From: Dugong dugon
Lineage: Eukaryota > Chordata > Mammalia > Sirenia > Dugongidae
Reading direction: 5' to 3'
DNA length: 64,000 nt
NCBI GenBank assembly: GCA_030035585.1
Contig: CM057482.1
Coordinates: 61,508,828-61,572,827 of the forward strand
Every line of letters starts with the position of its first letter. Position 1 is the stretch's first letter. A model generated the notes under the pieces. That model was not told where the DNA came from. It ran no database searches and saw only the letters and a program-made list of their open reading frames with translations. This document shows positions 46,301-58,900 of this stretch, piece by piece. Position numbers and translations under genes: made by a program.

Positions 46301-49300
46301 GAAAGTGAATCGTGCTCCGTTCCTCCCCAGACTGAGAGCAACAAGCTCTTGTTTTCCCTTTCAGGCAGGGAAGAAGCTACATGCTGGTGTTAAGCACACA
46401 AGCTTTAGTTAGCAAAACTGAACTTCTTCTGCTGTCCTCTAGCTGAAGGCAGATAATCTACCTGTTTGGCTTTGAAAGCCAGTAGTACCTTCTTTCCTGA
46501 TAGGCAAAATTCCCTTTGAAAACCAGGGGATTCAAATACTTGCTAGGCCTGCACTCTCCAGCCTTTTCCCAAACAGGGAACATTGGAGATAGCAGCTTGT
46601 GCTGGCCGGACACTTTCTTCTAACAAAACTGAAAACTTAAGTAGATTCAGTTAAGCAGCTTGAGGGAAACGCTAAGTTTTGGTTTCTCTTTCATGTTGTG
46701 AAAGGGGAACTTAAACCTATTGCTAACAAAGTTTTTACTCAGGAGAACTAGGGTTTTGCCTCCTTCGCGTTCCAGAACGGGAGAAACGCGGTTTCTCTTC
46801 TCCTTCGGCGATACCGTCCGTAAAGCCCTATTCTCAGCTACGCAGCACAGAATGCCACCAGGAATGCTGGAAAGCCTGAACGGCTACAACTAGTTGAAAG
46901 GGAAAAAAGTCTTAGGCTGTATCCAGGTAGACAAAGCACAGGCAACGTTCTTAGGCATGTAACACAGAGGGACTTTCAAACACAGAAAGTGAATCGTGCT
47001 CCGTTCCTCCCCAGGCTGAGAGCAACAAGCTCATGCTTTCTCTTTCAGGCAGGGAAGAAGCTACATGCTGGTGTTAAGCACACAAGCTTTAGTTAGCAAA
47101 ACTGAACCTCTTCTGCTGTCCTCTAGCTGAAGGCAGACAATCTACCTGTTTGGCTTTGAAAGCCAGTAGTACCTTCTTTCCTGATAGGCAAAATTCCCTT
47201 TGAAAACCAGGGGATTCAAACACTTGCTAGGCCTGCACTCTCCAGCCTTCTCCCAAGCAGGGAACATTGGAGAAAGCAGCTTGTGCTGGCCGGACACTCT
47301 CTTCTAAGAAAACTGAAAACTTAAGTAGATTCAGTTAAGCAGCTTGAGGGAAACGCTAAGTTTTGGTTTCTCTTTCATCTTGTGAAAGGGGAACTTAAAC
47401 CTACTGCTAACAAATTTTCTACTCAGGAGAACTAGGGTTTTGCCTCCTTCGCGTTCCAGAACGGGAGAAACGCGGTTTCTCTTCTCCTTTGGCGATACCG
47501 TCTGTAAAGCGGTATTCTCAGCCGCGCAGCCCAGAATACCTCCCGGAATGCTAGAAAGCCTCACCGGCTTCAACTGCTTGAAAGGGAGAAACGTCATACG
47601 CTTTATCAAAGTAGACAATGCACAGGATCTGTCTTAGGCATGTAACACAGAGGGACTTTCAAACACAGAAAGTGAATCGTGCCCCGTTCATCCCCAGACT
47701 GAGAGCAACAATCTCTTGCTTTCCCTTTCAGTCAGGGAAGAAGCTACATGCTGGTGTTAAGCACACAAGCTTTAGTTAGCAAAACTGAACCTCTTCTGCT
47801 GTCCTCTAGCTGAAGGCAGACAATCTACCTGTTTGGCTTTGAAAGCCAATACTACCTTCATTCCTGGTAGGCAAACTTCCCTTTGAAAACCAGGGGATTC
47901 AAATACGTGCTAGGCCTGCACTCTCCAGCCTTCTCCCAAGCAGGGAACATTGGAGAAAGTAGCTTGTGCTGTGCGGACACTTTCTCCTAACAAAACTGAA
48001 AACTTAAGTAGATTCAGTTAAGCAGCTTGAAGGAGAACGCTGTCCTTTGCTTTCTCTTTCACATGGTGAATAGGGAACTTAAACCTACTGCTACCAAAAT
48101 TTTTACTCAGGGGAACTACGGTTTTGCATCCCTCGCTTTCCAGAATGGGAGAAACGCGGTTTCTCTTCTCCTTTAGCGATACCGTGGTAAAGCCCTATTC
48201 TCATGTACGCAGCACAGAATGCCTCCCGAAATGCTAGAAAGCCTGAACGGCTTCAACTAGTTGAAAGGGAAAAGTGTCTTAGGCTTTATCCAGGTAGACA
48301 ATGCACAGGCAACGTTCTTAGGCATGTAACACAGAGGGACTTTCAAACACAGAAAGTGAATCGTGCTCCGTTCCTCCCCAGACTGAGAGCAACAAGCTCT
48401 TGTTTTCCCTTTCAGGCAGGGAAGAAGCTACATGCTGGTGTTAAGCACACAAGCTTTAGTTAGCAAAACTGAACCTCTTCTGCTGTCCTCTAGCTGAAGG
48501 CAGATAATCTACCTGTTTGGCTTTGAAAGCCAGTAGTACCTTCTTTCCTGATAGGCAAAATTCCCTTTGAAAACCAGGGGATTCAAATACTTGCTAGGCC
48601 TGCACTCTCCAGCCTTTTCCCAAACAGGGAACATTGGAGATAGCAGCTTGTGCTGGCCGGACACTTTCTTCTAACAAAACTGAAAACTTAAGTAGATTCA
48701 GTTAAGCAGCTTGAGGGAAACGCTAAGTTTTGGTTTCTCTTTCATGTTGTGAAAGGGGAACTTAAACCTATTGCTAACAAAGTTTTTACTCAGGAGAACT
48801 AGGGTTTTGCCTCCTTCGCGTTCCAGAACGGGAGAAACGCGGTTTCTCTTCTCCTTCGGCGATACCGTCCGTAAAGCCCTATTCTCAGCTACGCAGCAGA
48901 GAATGCCACCAGGAATGCTGAAAAGCCTGAACGGCTGCAACTAGTTGAAAGGGAAAAAAGTCTTAGGCTGTATCCAGGTAGACAAAGCACAGGCAACGTT
49001 CTTAGGCATGTAACACAGAGGGACTTTCAAACACAGAAAGTGAATCGTGCTCCGTTCCTCCCCAGGCTGAGAGCAACAAGCCCATGCTTTCTCTTTCAGG
49101 CAGGGAAGAAGCTACATGCTGGTGTTAAGCACACAAGCTTTAGTTAGCAAAACTGAACCTCTTCTGCTGTCCTCTAGCTGAAGGCAGACAATCTACCTGT
49201 TTGGCTTTGAAAGCCAGTAGTACCTTCTTTCCTGATAGGCAAAATTCCCTTTGAAAACCAGGGGATTCAAACACTTGCTAGGCCTGCACTCTCCAGCCTT

Positions 49301-49902
49301 CTCCCAAGCAGGGAACATTGGAGAAAGCAGCTTGTGCTGGCCGGACACTCTCTTCTAAGAAAACTGAAAACTTAAGTAGATTCAGTTAAGCAGCTTGAGG
49401 GAAACGCTAAGTTTTGGTTTCTCTTTCATCTTGTGAAAGGGGAACTTAAACCTACTGCTAACAAATTTTCTACTCAGGAGAACTAGGGTTTTGCCTCCTT
49501 CGCGTTCCAGAACGGGAGAAACGCGGTTTCTCTTCTCCTTTGGCGATACCGTCTGTAAAGCGGTATTCTCAGCCGCGCAGCCCAGAATACCTCCCGGAAT
49601 GCTAGAAAGCCTCACCGGCTTCAACTGCTTGAAAGGGAGAAACGTCATACGCTTTATCAAAGTAGACAATGCACAGGATCTGTCTTAGGCATGTAACACA
49701 GAGGGACTTTCAAACACAGAAAGTGAATCGTGCCCCGTTCATCCACAGACTGAGAGCAACAATCTCTTGCTTTCCCTTTCAGTCAGGGAAGAAGCTACAT
49801 GCTGGTGTTAAGCACACAAGCTTTAGTTAGCAAAACTGAACCTCTTCTGCTGTCCTCTAGCTGAAGGCAGACAATCTACCTGTTTGGCTTTGAAAGCCAA
49901 TA
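40332..49902 (+). repeat. Transition block of A-B-C and A/G-B-C trimers with one dimer
   Basis: Monomer starts and classes: 40332 A, 41016 B, 41700 C''; 42383 A/G, 43067 B, 43751 C; 44434 A/G, 45118 B'/C'; 45801 A/G, 46485 B, 47169 C; 47852 A/G, 48536 B, 49220 C. The spacing is 2051 bp except for the dimer unit at 44434-45800 (1367 bp). G sequence survives only as the back half of A/G hybrids. Private changes include CCAGGGAATTC, an EcoRI site at 43794-43799, and GCTGAAAAGCC near 48918. Confidence 0.88.
45118..45800 (+). repeat. Hybrid monomer B'/C' with breakpoint about 45249-45327
   Basis: The front is B' (CCCAAACAGG, GATAGCAAC, CACTTTCTTC to about 45248). From TTCATCTTGTG (C at 45328) it is C' (CTACACAGG, GCCGCGCAGCCC, CAGTCAGGG). 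One full monomer length is therefore missing between B' and C', and the unit is a dimer of 1367 bp. This shows the same kind of exchange acting inside family II. The intact central motif is kept. Confidence 0.87.
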
Positions 49903-52900
49903 CTACCTTCATTCCTGGTAGGCAAACTTCCCTTTGAAAACCAGGGGATTCAAATACGTGCTAGCCCTCACTCTCCAGCCTTCTCCCAAGCAGGGAACAT
50001 TGGAGAAAGTAGCTTGTGCTGTGCGGACACTTTCTCCTAACAAAACTGAAAACTTAAGTAGATTCAGTTAAGCAGCTTGAAGGAGAACGCTGTCCTTTGC
50101 TTTCTCTTTCACATGGTGAATAGGGAACTTAAACCTACTGCTACCAAAATTTTTACTCAGGGGAACTACGGTTTTGCATCCCTCGCTTTCCAGAATGGGA
50201 GAAACGCGGTTTCTCTTCTCCTTTAGCGATACCGTGGTAAAGCCCTATTCTCATCTACGTAGCACAGAATGCCTCCCGGAATGCTAGAAAGCCTGAACGG
50301 CTTCAACTAGTTGAAAGGGAAAAAAGTCTTAGGCTTTATCCAGGTAGACAATGCACAGGCAACGTTCTTAGGCATGTAACACAGAGGGACTTTCAAACAC
50401 AGAAAGTGAATCGTGCTCCGTTCCTCCCCAGACTGAGAGCAACAAGCTCTTGTTTTCCCTTTCAGGCAGGGAAGAAGCTACATGCTGGTGTTAAGCACAC
50501 AAGCTTTAGTTAGCAAAACTGAACTTCTTCTGCTGTCCTCTAGCTGAAGGCAGATAATCTACCTGTTTGGCTTTGAAACCCAGTAGTACCTTCTTTCCTG
50601 ATAGGCAAAATTCCCTTTGAAAACCAGGGGATTCAAATACTTGCTAGGCCTGCACTCTCCAGCCTTTTCCCAAACAGGGAACATTGGAGATAGCAGCTTG
50701 TGCTGGCCGGACACTTTCTTCTAACAAAACTGAAAACTTAAGTAGATTCAGTTAAGCAGCTTGAGGGAAACGCTAAGTTTTGGTTTCTCTTTCATGTTGT
50801 GAAAGGGGAACTTAAACCTATTGCTAACAAAGTTTTTACTCAGGAGAACTAGGGTTTTGCCTCCTTCGCGTTCCAGAACGGGAGAAACGCGGTTTCACTT
50901 CTCCTTCGGCGATACCGTCCGTAAAGCCCTATTCTCAGCTACGCAGCACAGAATGCCACCAGGAATGCTGGAAAGCCTGAACGGCTGCAACTAGTTGAAA
51001 GGGAAAAAAGTCTTAGGCTGTATCCAGGTAGACAAAGCACAGGCAACCTTCTTAGGCATGTAACACAGAGGGACTTTCAAACACAGAAAGTGAATCGTGC
51101 TCCGTTCCTCCCCAGGCTGAGAGCAACAAGCTCATGCTTTCTCTTTCAGGCAGGGAAGAAGCTACATGCTGGTGTTAAGCACACAAGCTTTAGTTAGCAA
51201 AACTGAACCTCTTCTGCTGTCCTCTAGCTGAAGGCAGACAATCTACCTGTTTGGCTTTGAAAGCCAGTAGTACCTTCTTTCCTGATAGGCAAAATTCCCT
51301 TTGAAAACCAGGAGATTCAAACACTTGCTAGGCCTGCACTCTCCAGCCTTCTCCCAAGCAGGGAACATTGGAGAAAGCAGCTTGTGCTGGCCGGACACTC
51401 TCTTCTAACAAAGCTGAAAACTTAAGTAGATTCAGTTAAGCAGCTTGAGGGAAACGCTAAGTTTTGGTTTCTCTTTCATCTTGTGAAAGGGGAACTTAAA
51501 CCTACTGCTAACAAATTTTCTACACAGGAGAACTAGGGTTTTGCCTCCTTCGCGTTCCAGAACGGGAGAAACGCGGTTTCTCTTCTCCTTTGGCGATACC
51601 GTCTGTAAAGCGGTATTCTCAGCCGCGCAGCCCAGAATACCTCCCGGAATGCTAGAAAGCCTCACCGTCTTCAACTGCTTGAAAGGGAGAAACGTCATAC
51701 GCTTTATCAAAGTAGACAATGCACAGGATCTGTCTTAGGCATGTAACACAGAGGGACTTTCAAACACAGAAAGTGAATCGTGCCCCGTTCATCCCCAGAC
51801 TGAGAGCAACAATCTCTTGCTTTCCCTTTCAGTCAGGGAAGAAGCTACATGCTGGTGTTAAGCACACAAGCTTTAGTTAGCAAAACTGAACCTCTTCTGC
51901 TGTCCTCTAGCTGAAGGCAGACAATCTACCTGTTTGGCTTTGAAAGCCAATACTACCTTCATTCCTGGTAGGCAAACTTCCCTTTGAAAACCAGGGGATT
52001 CAAATACGTGCTAGGCCTGCACTCTCCAGCCTTCTCCCAAGCAGGGAACATTGGAGAAAGTAGCTTGTGCTGTGCGGACACTTTCTCCTAACAAAACTGA
52101 AAACTTAAGTAGATTCAGTTAAGCAGCTTGAAGGAGAACGCTGTCCTTTGCTTTCTCTTTCACATGGTGAATAGGGAACTTAAACCTACTGCTACCAAAA
52201 TTTTTACTCAGGGGAACTACGGTTTTGCATCCCTCGCTTTCCAGAATGGGAGAAACGCGGTTTCTCTTCTCCTTTAGCGATACCGTAGTAAAGCCCTATT
52301 CTCATCTACGTAGCACAGAATGCCTCCCGGAATGCTAGAAAGCCTGAACGGCTTCAACTAGTTGAAAGGGAAAAAAGTCTTAGGCTTTATCCAGGTAGAC
52401 AATGCACAGGCAACGTTCTTAGGCATGTAACACAGAGGGACTTTCAAACACAGAAAGTGAATCGTGCTCCGTTCCTCCCCAGACTGAGAGCAACAAGCTC
52501 TTGTTTTCCCTTTCAGGCAGGGAAGAAGCTACATGCTGGTGTTAAGCACACAAGCTTTAGTTAGCAAAACTGAACTTCTTCTGCTGTCCTCTAGCTGAAG
52601 GCAGATAATCTACCTGTTTGGCTTTGAAAGCCAGTAGTACCTTCTTTCCTGATAGGCAAAATTCCCTTTGAAAACCAGGGGATTCAAATACTTGCTAGGC
52701 CTGCACTCTCCAGCCTTTTCCCAAACAGGGAACATTGGAGATAGCAGCTTGTGCTGGCCGGACACTTTCTTCTAACAAAACTGAAAACTTAAGTAGATTC
52801 AGTTAAGCAGCTTGAGGGAAACGCTAAGTTTTGGTTTCTCTTTCATGTTGTGAAAGGGGAACTTAAACCTATTGCTAACAAAGTTTTTACTCAGGAGAAC

Positions 52901-55900
52901 TAGGGTTTTGCCTCCTTCGCGTTCCAGAACGGGAGAAACGCGGTTTCTCTTCTCCTTCGGCGATACCGTCCGTAAAGCCCTATTCTCAGCTACGCAGCAC
53001 AGAATGCCACCAGGAATGCTGGAAAGCCTGAACGGCTGCAACTAGTTGAAAGGGAAAAAAGTCTTAGGCTGTATCCAGGTAGACAAAGCACAGGCAACCT
53101 TCTTAGGCATGTAACACAGAGGGACTTTCAAACACAGAAAGTGAATCGTGCTCCGTTCCTCCCCAGGCTGAGAGCAACAAGCTCATGCTTTCTCTTTCAG
53201 GCAGGGAAGAAGCTACATGCTGGTGTTAAGCACACAAGCTTTAGTTAGCAAAACTGAACCTCTTCTGCTGTCCTCTAGCTGAAGGCAGACAATCTACCTG
53301 TTTGGCTTTGAAAGCCAGTAGTACCTTCTTTCCTGATAGGCAAAATTCCCTTTGAAAACCAGGAGATTCAAACACTTGCTAGGCCTGCACTCTCCAGCCT
53401 TCTCCCAAGCAGGGAACATTGGAGAAAGCAGCTTGTGCTGGCCGGACACTCTCTTCTAACAAAGCTGAAAACTTAAGTAGATTCAGTTAAGCAGCTTGAG
53501 GGAAACGCTAAGTTTTGGTTTCTCTTTCATCTTGTGAAAGGGGAACTTAAACCTACTGCTAACAAATTTTCTACACAGGAGAACTAGGGTTTTGCCTCCT
53601 TCGCGTTCCAGAACGGGAGAAACGCGGTTTCTCTTCTCCTTTGGCGATACCGTCTGTAAAGCGGTATTCTCAGCCGCGCAGCCCAGAATACCTCCCGGAA
53701 TGCTAGAAAGCCTCACCGGCTTCAACTGCTTGAAAGGGAGAAACGTCATACGCTTTATCAAAGTAGACAATGCACAGGATCTGTCTTAGGCATGTAACAC
53801 AGAGGGACTTTCAAACACAGAAAGTGAATCGTGCCCCGTTCATCCCCAGACTGAGAGCAACAATCTCTTGCTTTCCCTTTCAGTCAGGGAAGAAGCTACA
53901 TGCTGGTGTTAAGCACACAAGCTTTAGTTAGCAAAACTGAACCTCTTCTGCTGTCCTCTAGCTGAAGGCAGACAATCTACCTGTTTGGCTTTGAAAGCCA
54001 ATACTACCTTCATTCCTGGTAGGCAAACGTCCCTTTGAAAACCAGGGGATTCAAATACGTGCTAGGCCTGCACTCTCCAGCCTTCTCCCAAGCAGGGAAC
54101 ATTGGAGAAAGTAGCTTGTGCTGTGCGGACACTTTCTCCTAACAAAACTGAAAACTTAAGTAGATTCAGTTAAGCAGCTTGAAGGAGAACGCTGTCCTTT
54201 GCTTTCTCTTTCACATGGTGAATAGGGAACTTAAACCTACTGCTACCAAAATTTTTACTCAGGGGAACTACGGTTTTGCATCCCTCGCTTTCCAGAATGG
54301 GAGAAACGCGGTTTCTCTTCTCCTTTAGCGATACCGTAGTAAAGCCCTATTCTCATCTACGTAGCACAGAATGCCTCCCGGAATGCTAGAAAGCCTGAAC
54401 GGCTTCAACTAGTTGAAAGGGAAAAAAGTCTTAGGCTTTATCCAGGTAGACAATGCACAGGCAACGTTCTTAGGCATGTAACACAGAGGGACTTTCAAAC
54501 ACAGAAAGTGAATCGTGCTCCGTTCCTCCCCAGACTGAGAGCAACAAGCTCTTGTTTTCCCTTTCAGGCAGGGAAGAAGCTACATGCTGGTGTTAAGCAC
54601 ACAAGCTTTAGTTAGCAAAACTGAACTTCTTCTGCTGTCCTCTAGCTGAAGGCAGATAATCTACCTGTTTGGCTTTGAAAGCCAGTAGTACCTTCTTTCC
54701 TGATAGGCAAAATTCCCTTTGAAAACCAGGGGATTCAAATACTTGCTAGGCCTGCACTCTCCAGCCTTTTCCCAAACAGGGAACATTGGAGATAGCAGCT
54801 TGTGCTGGCCGGACACTTTCTTCTAACAAAACTGAAAACTTAAGTAGATTCAGTTAAGCAGCTTGAGGGAAACGCTAAGTTTTGGTTTCTCTTTCATGTT
54901 GTGAAAGGGGAACTTAAACCTATTGCTAACAAAGTTTTTACTCAGGAGAACTAGGGTTTTGCCTCCTTCGCGTTCCAGAACGGGAGAAACGCGGTTTCTC
55001 TTCTCCTTCGGCGATACCGTCCGTAAAGCCCTATTCTCAGCTACGCAGCACAGAATGCCACCAGGAATGCTGGAAAGCCTGAACGGCTACAACTAGTTGA
55101 AAGGGAAAAAAGTCTTAGGCTGTATCCAGGTAGACAAAGCACAGGCAACCTTCTTAGGCATGTAACACAGAGGGACTTTCAAACACAGAAAGTGAATCGT
55201 GCTCCGTTCCTCCCCAGGCTGAGAGCAACAAGCTCATGCTTTCTCTTTCAGGCAGGGAAGAAGCTACATGCTGGTGTTAAGCACACAAGCTTTAGTTAGC
55301 AAAACTGAACCTCTTCTGCTGTCCTCTAGCTGAAGGCAGACAATCTACCTGTTTGGCTTTGAAAGCCAGTAGTACCTTCTTTCCTGATAGGCAAAATTCC
55401 CTTTGAAAACCAGGAGATTCAAACACTTGCTAGGCCTGCACTCTCCAGCCTTCTCCCAAGCAGGGAACATTGGAGAAAGCAGCTTGTGCTGGCCGGACAC
55501 TCTCTTCTAACAAAGCTGAAAACTTAAGTAGATTCAGTTAAGCAGCTTGAGGGAAACGCTAAGTTTTGGTTTCTCTTTCATCTTGTGAAAGGGGAACTTA
55601 AACCTACTGCTAACAAATTTTCTACACAGGAGAACTAGGGTTTTGCCTCCTTCGCGTTCCAGAACGGGAGAAACGCGGTTTCTCTTCTCCTTTGGCGATA
55701 CCGTCTGTAAAGCGGTATTCTCAGCCGCGCAGCCCAGAATACCTCCCGGAATGCTAGAAAGCCTCACCGGCTTCAACTGCTTGAAAGGGAGAAACGTCAT
55801 ACGCTTTATCAAAGTAGACAATGCACAGGATCTGTCTTAGGCATGTAACACAGAGGGACTTTCAAACACAGAAAGTGAATCGTGCCCCGTTCATCCCCAG

Positions 55901-58900
55901 ACTGAGAGCAACAATCTCTTGCTTTCCCTTTCAGTCAGGGAAGAAGCTACATGCTGGTGTTAAGCACACAAGCTTTAGTTAGCAAAACTGAACCTCTTCT
56001 GCTGTCCTCTAGCTGAAGGCAGACAATCTACCTGTTTGGCTTTGAAAGCCAATACTACCTTCATTCCTGGTAGGCAAACTTCCCTTTGAAAACCAGGGGA
56101 TTCAAATACGTGCTAGGCCTGCACTCTCCAGCCTTCTCCCAAGCAGGGAACATTGGAGAAAGTAGCTTGTGCTGTGCGGACACTTTCTCCTAACAAAACT
56201 GAAAACTTAAGTAGATTCAGTTAAGCAGCTTGAAGGAGAACGCTGTCCTTTGCTTTCTCTTTCACATGGTGAATAGGGAACTTAAACCTACTGCTACCAA
56301 AATTTTTACTCAGGGGAACTACGGTTTTGCATCCCTCGCTTTCCAGAATGGGAGAAACGCGGTTTCTCTTCTCCTTTAGCGATACCGTGGTAAAGCCCTA
56401 TTCTCATCTACGTAGCACAGAATGCCTCCCGGAATGCTAGAAAGCCTGAACGGCTTCAACTAGTTGAAAGGGAAAAAAGTCTTAGGCTTTATCCAGGTAG
56501 ACAATGCACAGGCAACGTTCTTAGGCATGTAACACAGAGGGACTTTCAAACACAGAAAGTGAATCGTGCTCCGTTCCTCCCCAGACTGAGAGCAACAAGC
56601 TCTTGTTTTCCCTTTCAGGCAGGGAAGAAGCTACATGCTGGTGTTAAGCACACAAGCTTTAGTTAGCAAAACTGAACTTCTTCTGCTGTCCTCTAGCTGA
56701 AGGCAGATAATCTACCTGTTTGGCTTTGAAAGCCAGTAGTACCTTCTTTCCTGATAGGCAAAATTCCCTTTGAAAACCAGGGGATTCAAATACTTGCTAG
56801 GCCTGCACTCTCCAGCCTTTTCCCAAACAGGGAACATTGGAGATAGCAGCTTGTGCTGGCCGGACACTTTCTTCTAACAAAACTGAAAACTTAAGTAGAT
56901 TCAGTTAAGCAGCTTGAGGGAAACGCTAAGTTTTGGTTTCTCTTTCATGTTGTGAAAGGGGAACTTAAACCTATTGCTAACAAAGTTTTTACTCAGGAGA
57001 ACTAGGGTTTTGCCTCCTTCGCGTTCCAGAACGGGAGAAACGCGGTTTCTCTTCTCCTTCGGCGATACCGTCCGTAAAGCCCTATTCTCAGCTACGCAGC
57101 ACAGAATGCCACCAGGAATGCTGGAAAGCCTGAACGGCTGCAACTAGTTGAAAGGGAAAAAAGTCTTAGGCTGTATCCAGGTAGACAAAGCACAGGCAAC
57201 GTTCTTAGGCATGTAACACAGAGGGACTTTCAAACACAGAAAGTGAATCGTGCTCCGTTCCTCCCCAGGCTGAGAGCAACAAGCTCATGCTTTCTCTTTC
57301 AGGCAGGGAAGAAGCTACATGCTGGTGTTAAGCACACAAGCTTTAGTTAGCAAAACTGAACCTCTTCTGCTGTCCTCTAGCTGAAGGCAGACAATCTACC
57401 TGTTTGGCTTTGAAAGCCAGTAGTACCTTCTTTCCTGATAGGCAAAATTCCCTTTGAAAACCAGGGGATTCAAACACTTGCTAGGCCTGCACTCTCCAGC
57501 CTTCTCCCAAGCAGGGAACATTGGAGAAAGCAGCTTGTGCTGGCCGGACACTCTCTTCTAAGAAAACTGAAAACTTAAGTAGATTCAGTTAAGCAGCTTG
57601 AGGGAAACGCTAAGTTTTGGTTTCTCTTTCATCTTGTGAAAGGGGAACTTAAACCTACTGCTAACAAATTTTCTACTCAGGAGAACTAGGGTTTTGCCTC
57701 CTTCGCGTTCCAGAACGGGAGAAACGCGGTTTCTCTTCTCCTTTGGCGATACCGTCTGTAAAGCGGTATTCTCAGCCGCGCAGCCCAGAATACCTCCCGG
57801 AATGCTAGAAAGCCTCACCGGCTTCAACTGCTTGAAAGGGAGAAACGTCATACGCTTTATCAAAGTAGACAATGCACAGGATCTGTCTTAGGCATGTAAC
57901 ACAGAGGGACTTTCAAACACAGAAAGTGAATCGTGCTCCGTTCATCCACAGACTGAGAGCAACAATCTCTTGCTTTCCCTCTCAGTCAGGGAAGAAGCTA
58001 CATGCTGGTGTTAAGCACACAAGCTTTAGTTAGCAAAACTGAACCTCTTCTGCTGTCCTCTAGCTGAAGGCAGACAATCTACCTGTTTGGCTTTGAAAGC
58101 CAATACTACCTTCATTCCTGGTAGGCAAACTTCCCTTTGAAAACCAGGGGATTCAAATACGTGCTAGCCCTCACTCTCCAGCCTTCTCCCAAGCAGGGAA
58201 CATTGGAGAAAGTAGCTTGTGCTGTGCGGACACTTTCTCCTAACAAAACTGAAAACTTAAGTAGATTCAGTTAAGCAGCTTGAAGGAGAACGCTGTCCTT
58301 TGCTTTCTCTTTCACATGGTGAATAGGGAACTTAAACCTACTGCTACCAAAATTTTTACTCAGGGGAACTACGGTTTTGCATCCCTCGCTTTCCAGAATG
58401 GGAGAAACGCGGTTTCTCTTCTCCTTTAGCGATACCGTGGTAAAGCCCTATTCTCATCTACGTAGCACAGAATGCCTCCCGGAATGCTAGAAAGCCTGAA
58501 CGGCTTCAACTAGTTGAAAGGGAAAAAAGTCTTAGGCTTTATCCAGGTAGACAATGCACAGGCAACGTTCTTAGGCATGTAACACAGAGGGACTTTCAAA
58601 CACAGAAAGTGAATCGTGCTCCGTTCCTCCCCAGACTGAGAGCAACAAGCTCTTGTTTTCCCTTTCAGGCAGGGAAGAAGCTACATGCTGGTGTTAAGCA
58701 CACAAGCTTTAGTTAGCAAAACTGAACTTCTTCTGCTGTCCTCTAGCTGAAGGCAGATAATCTACCTGTTTGGCTTTGAAAGCCAGTAGTACCTTCTTTC
58801 CTGATAGGCAAAATTCCCTTTGAAAACCAGGGGATTCAAATACTTGCTAGGCCTGCACTCTCCAGCCTTTTCCCAAACAGGGAACATTGGAGATAGCAGC

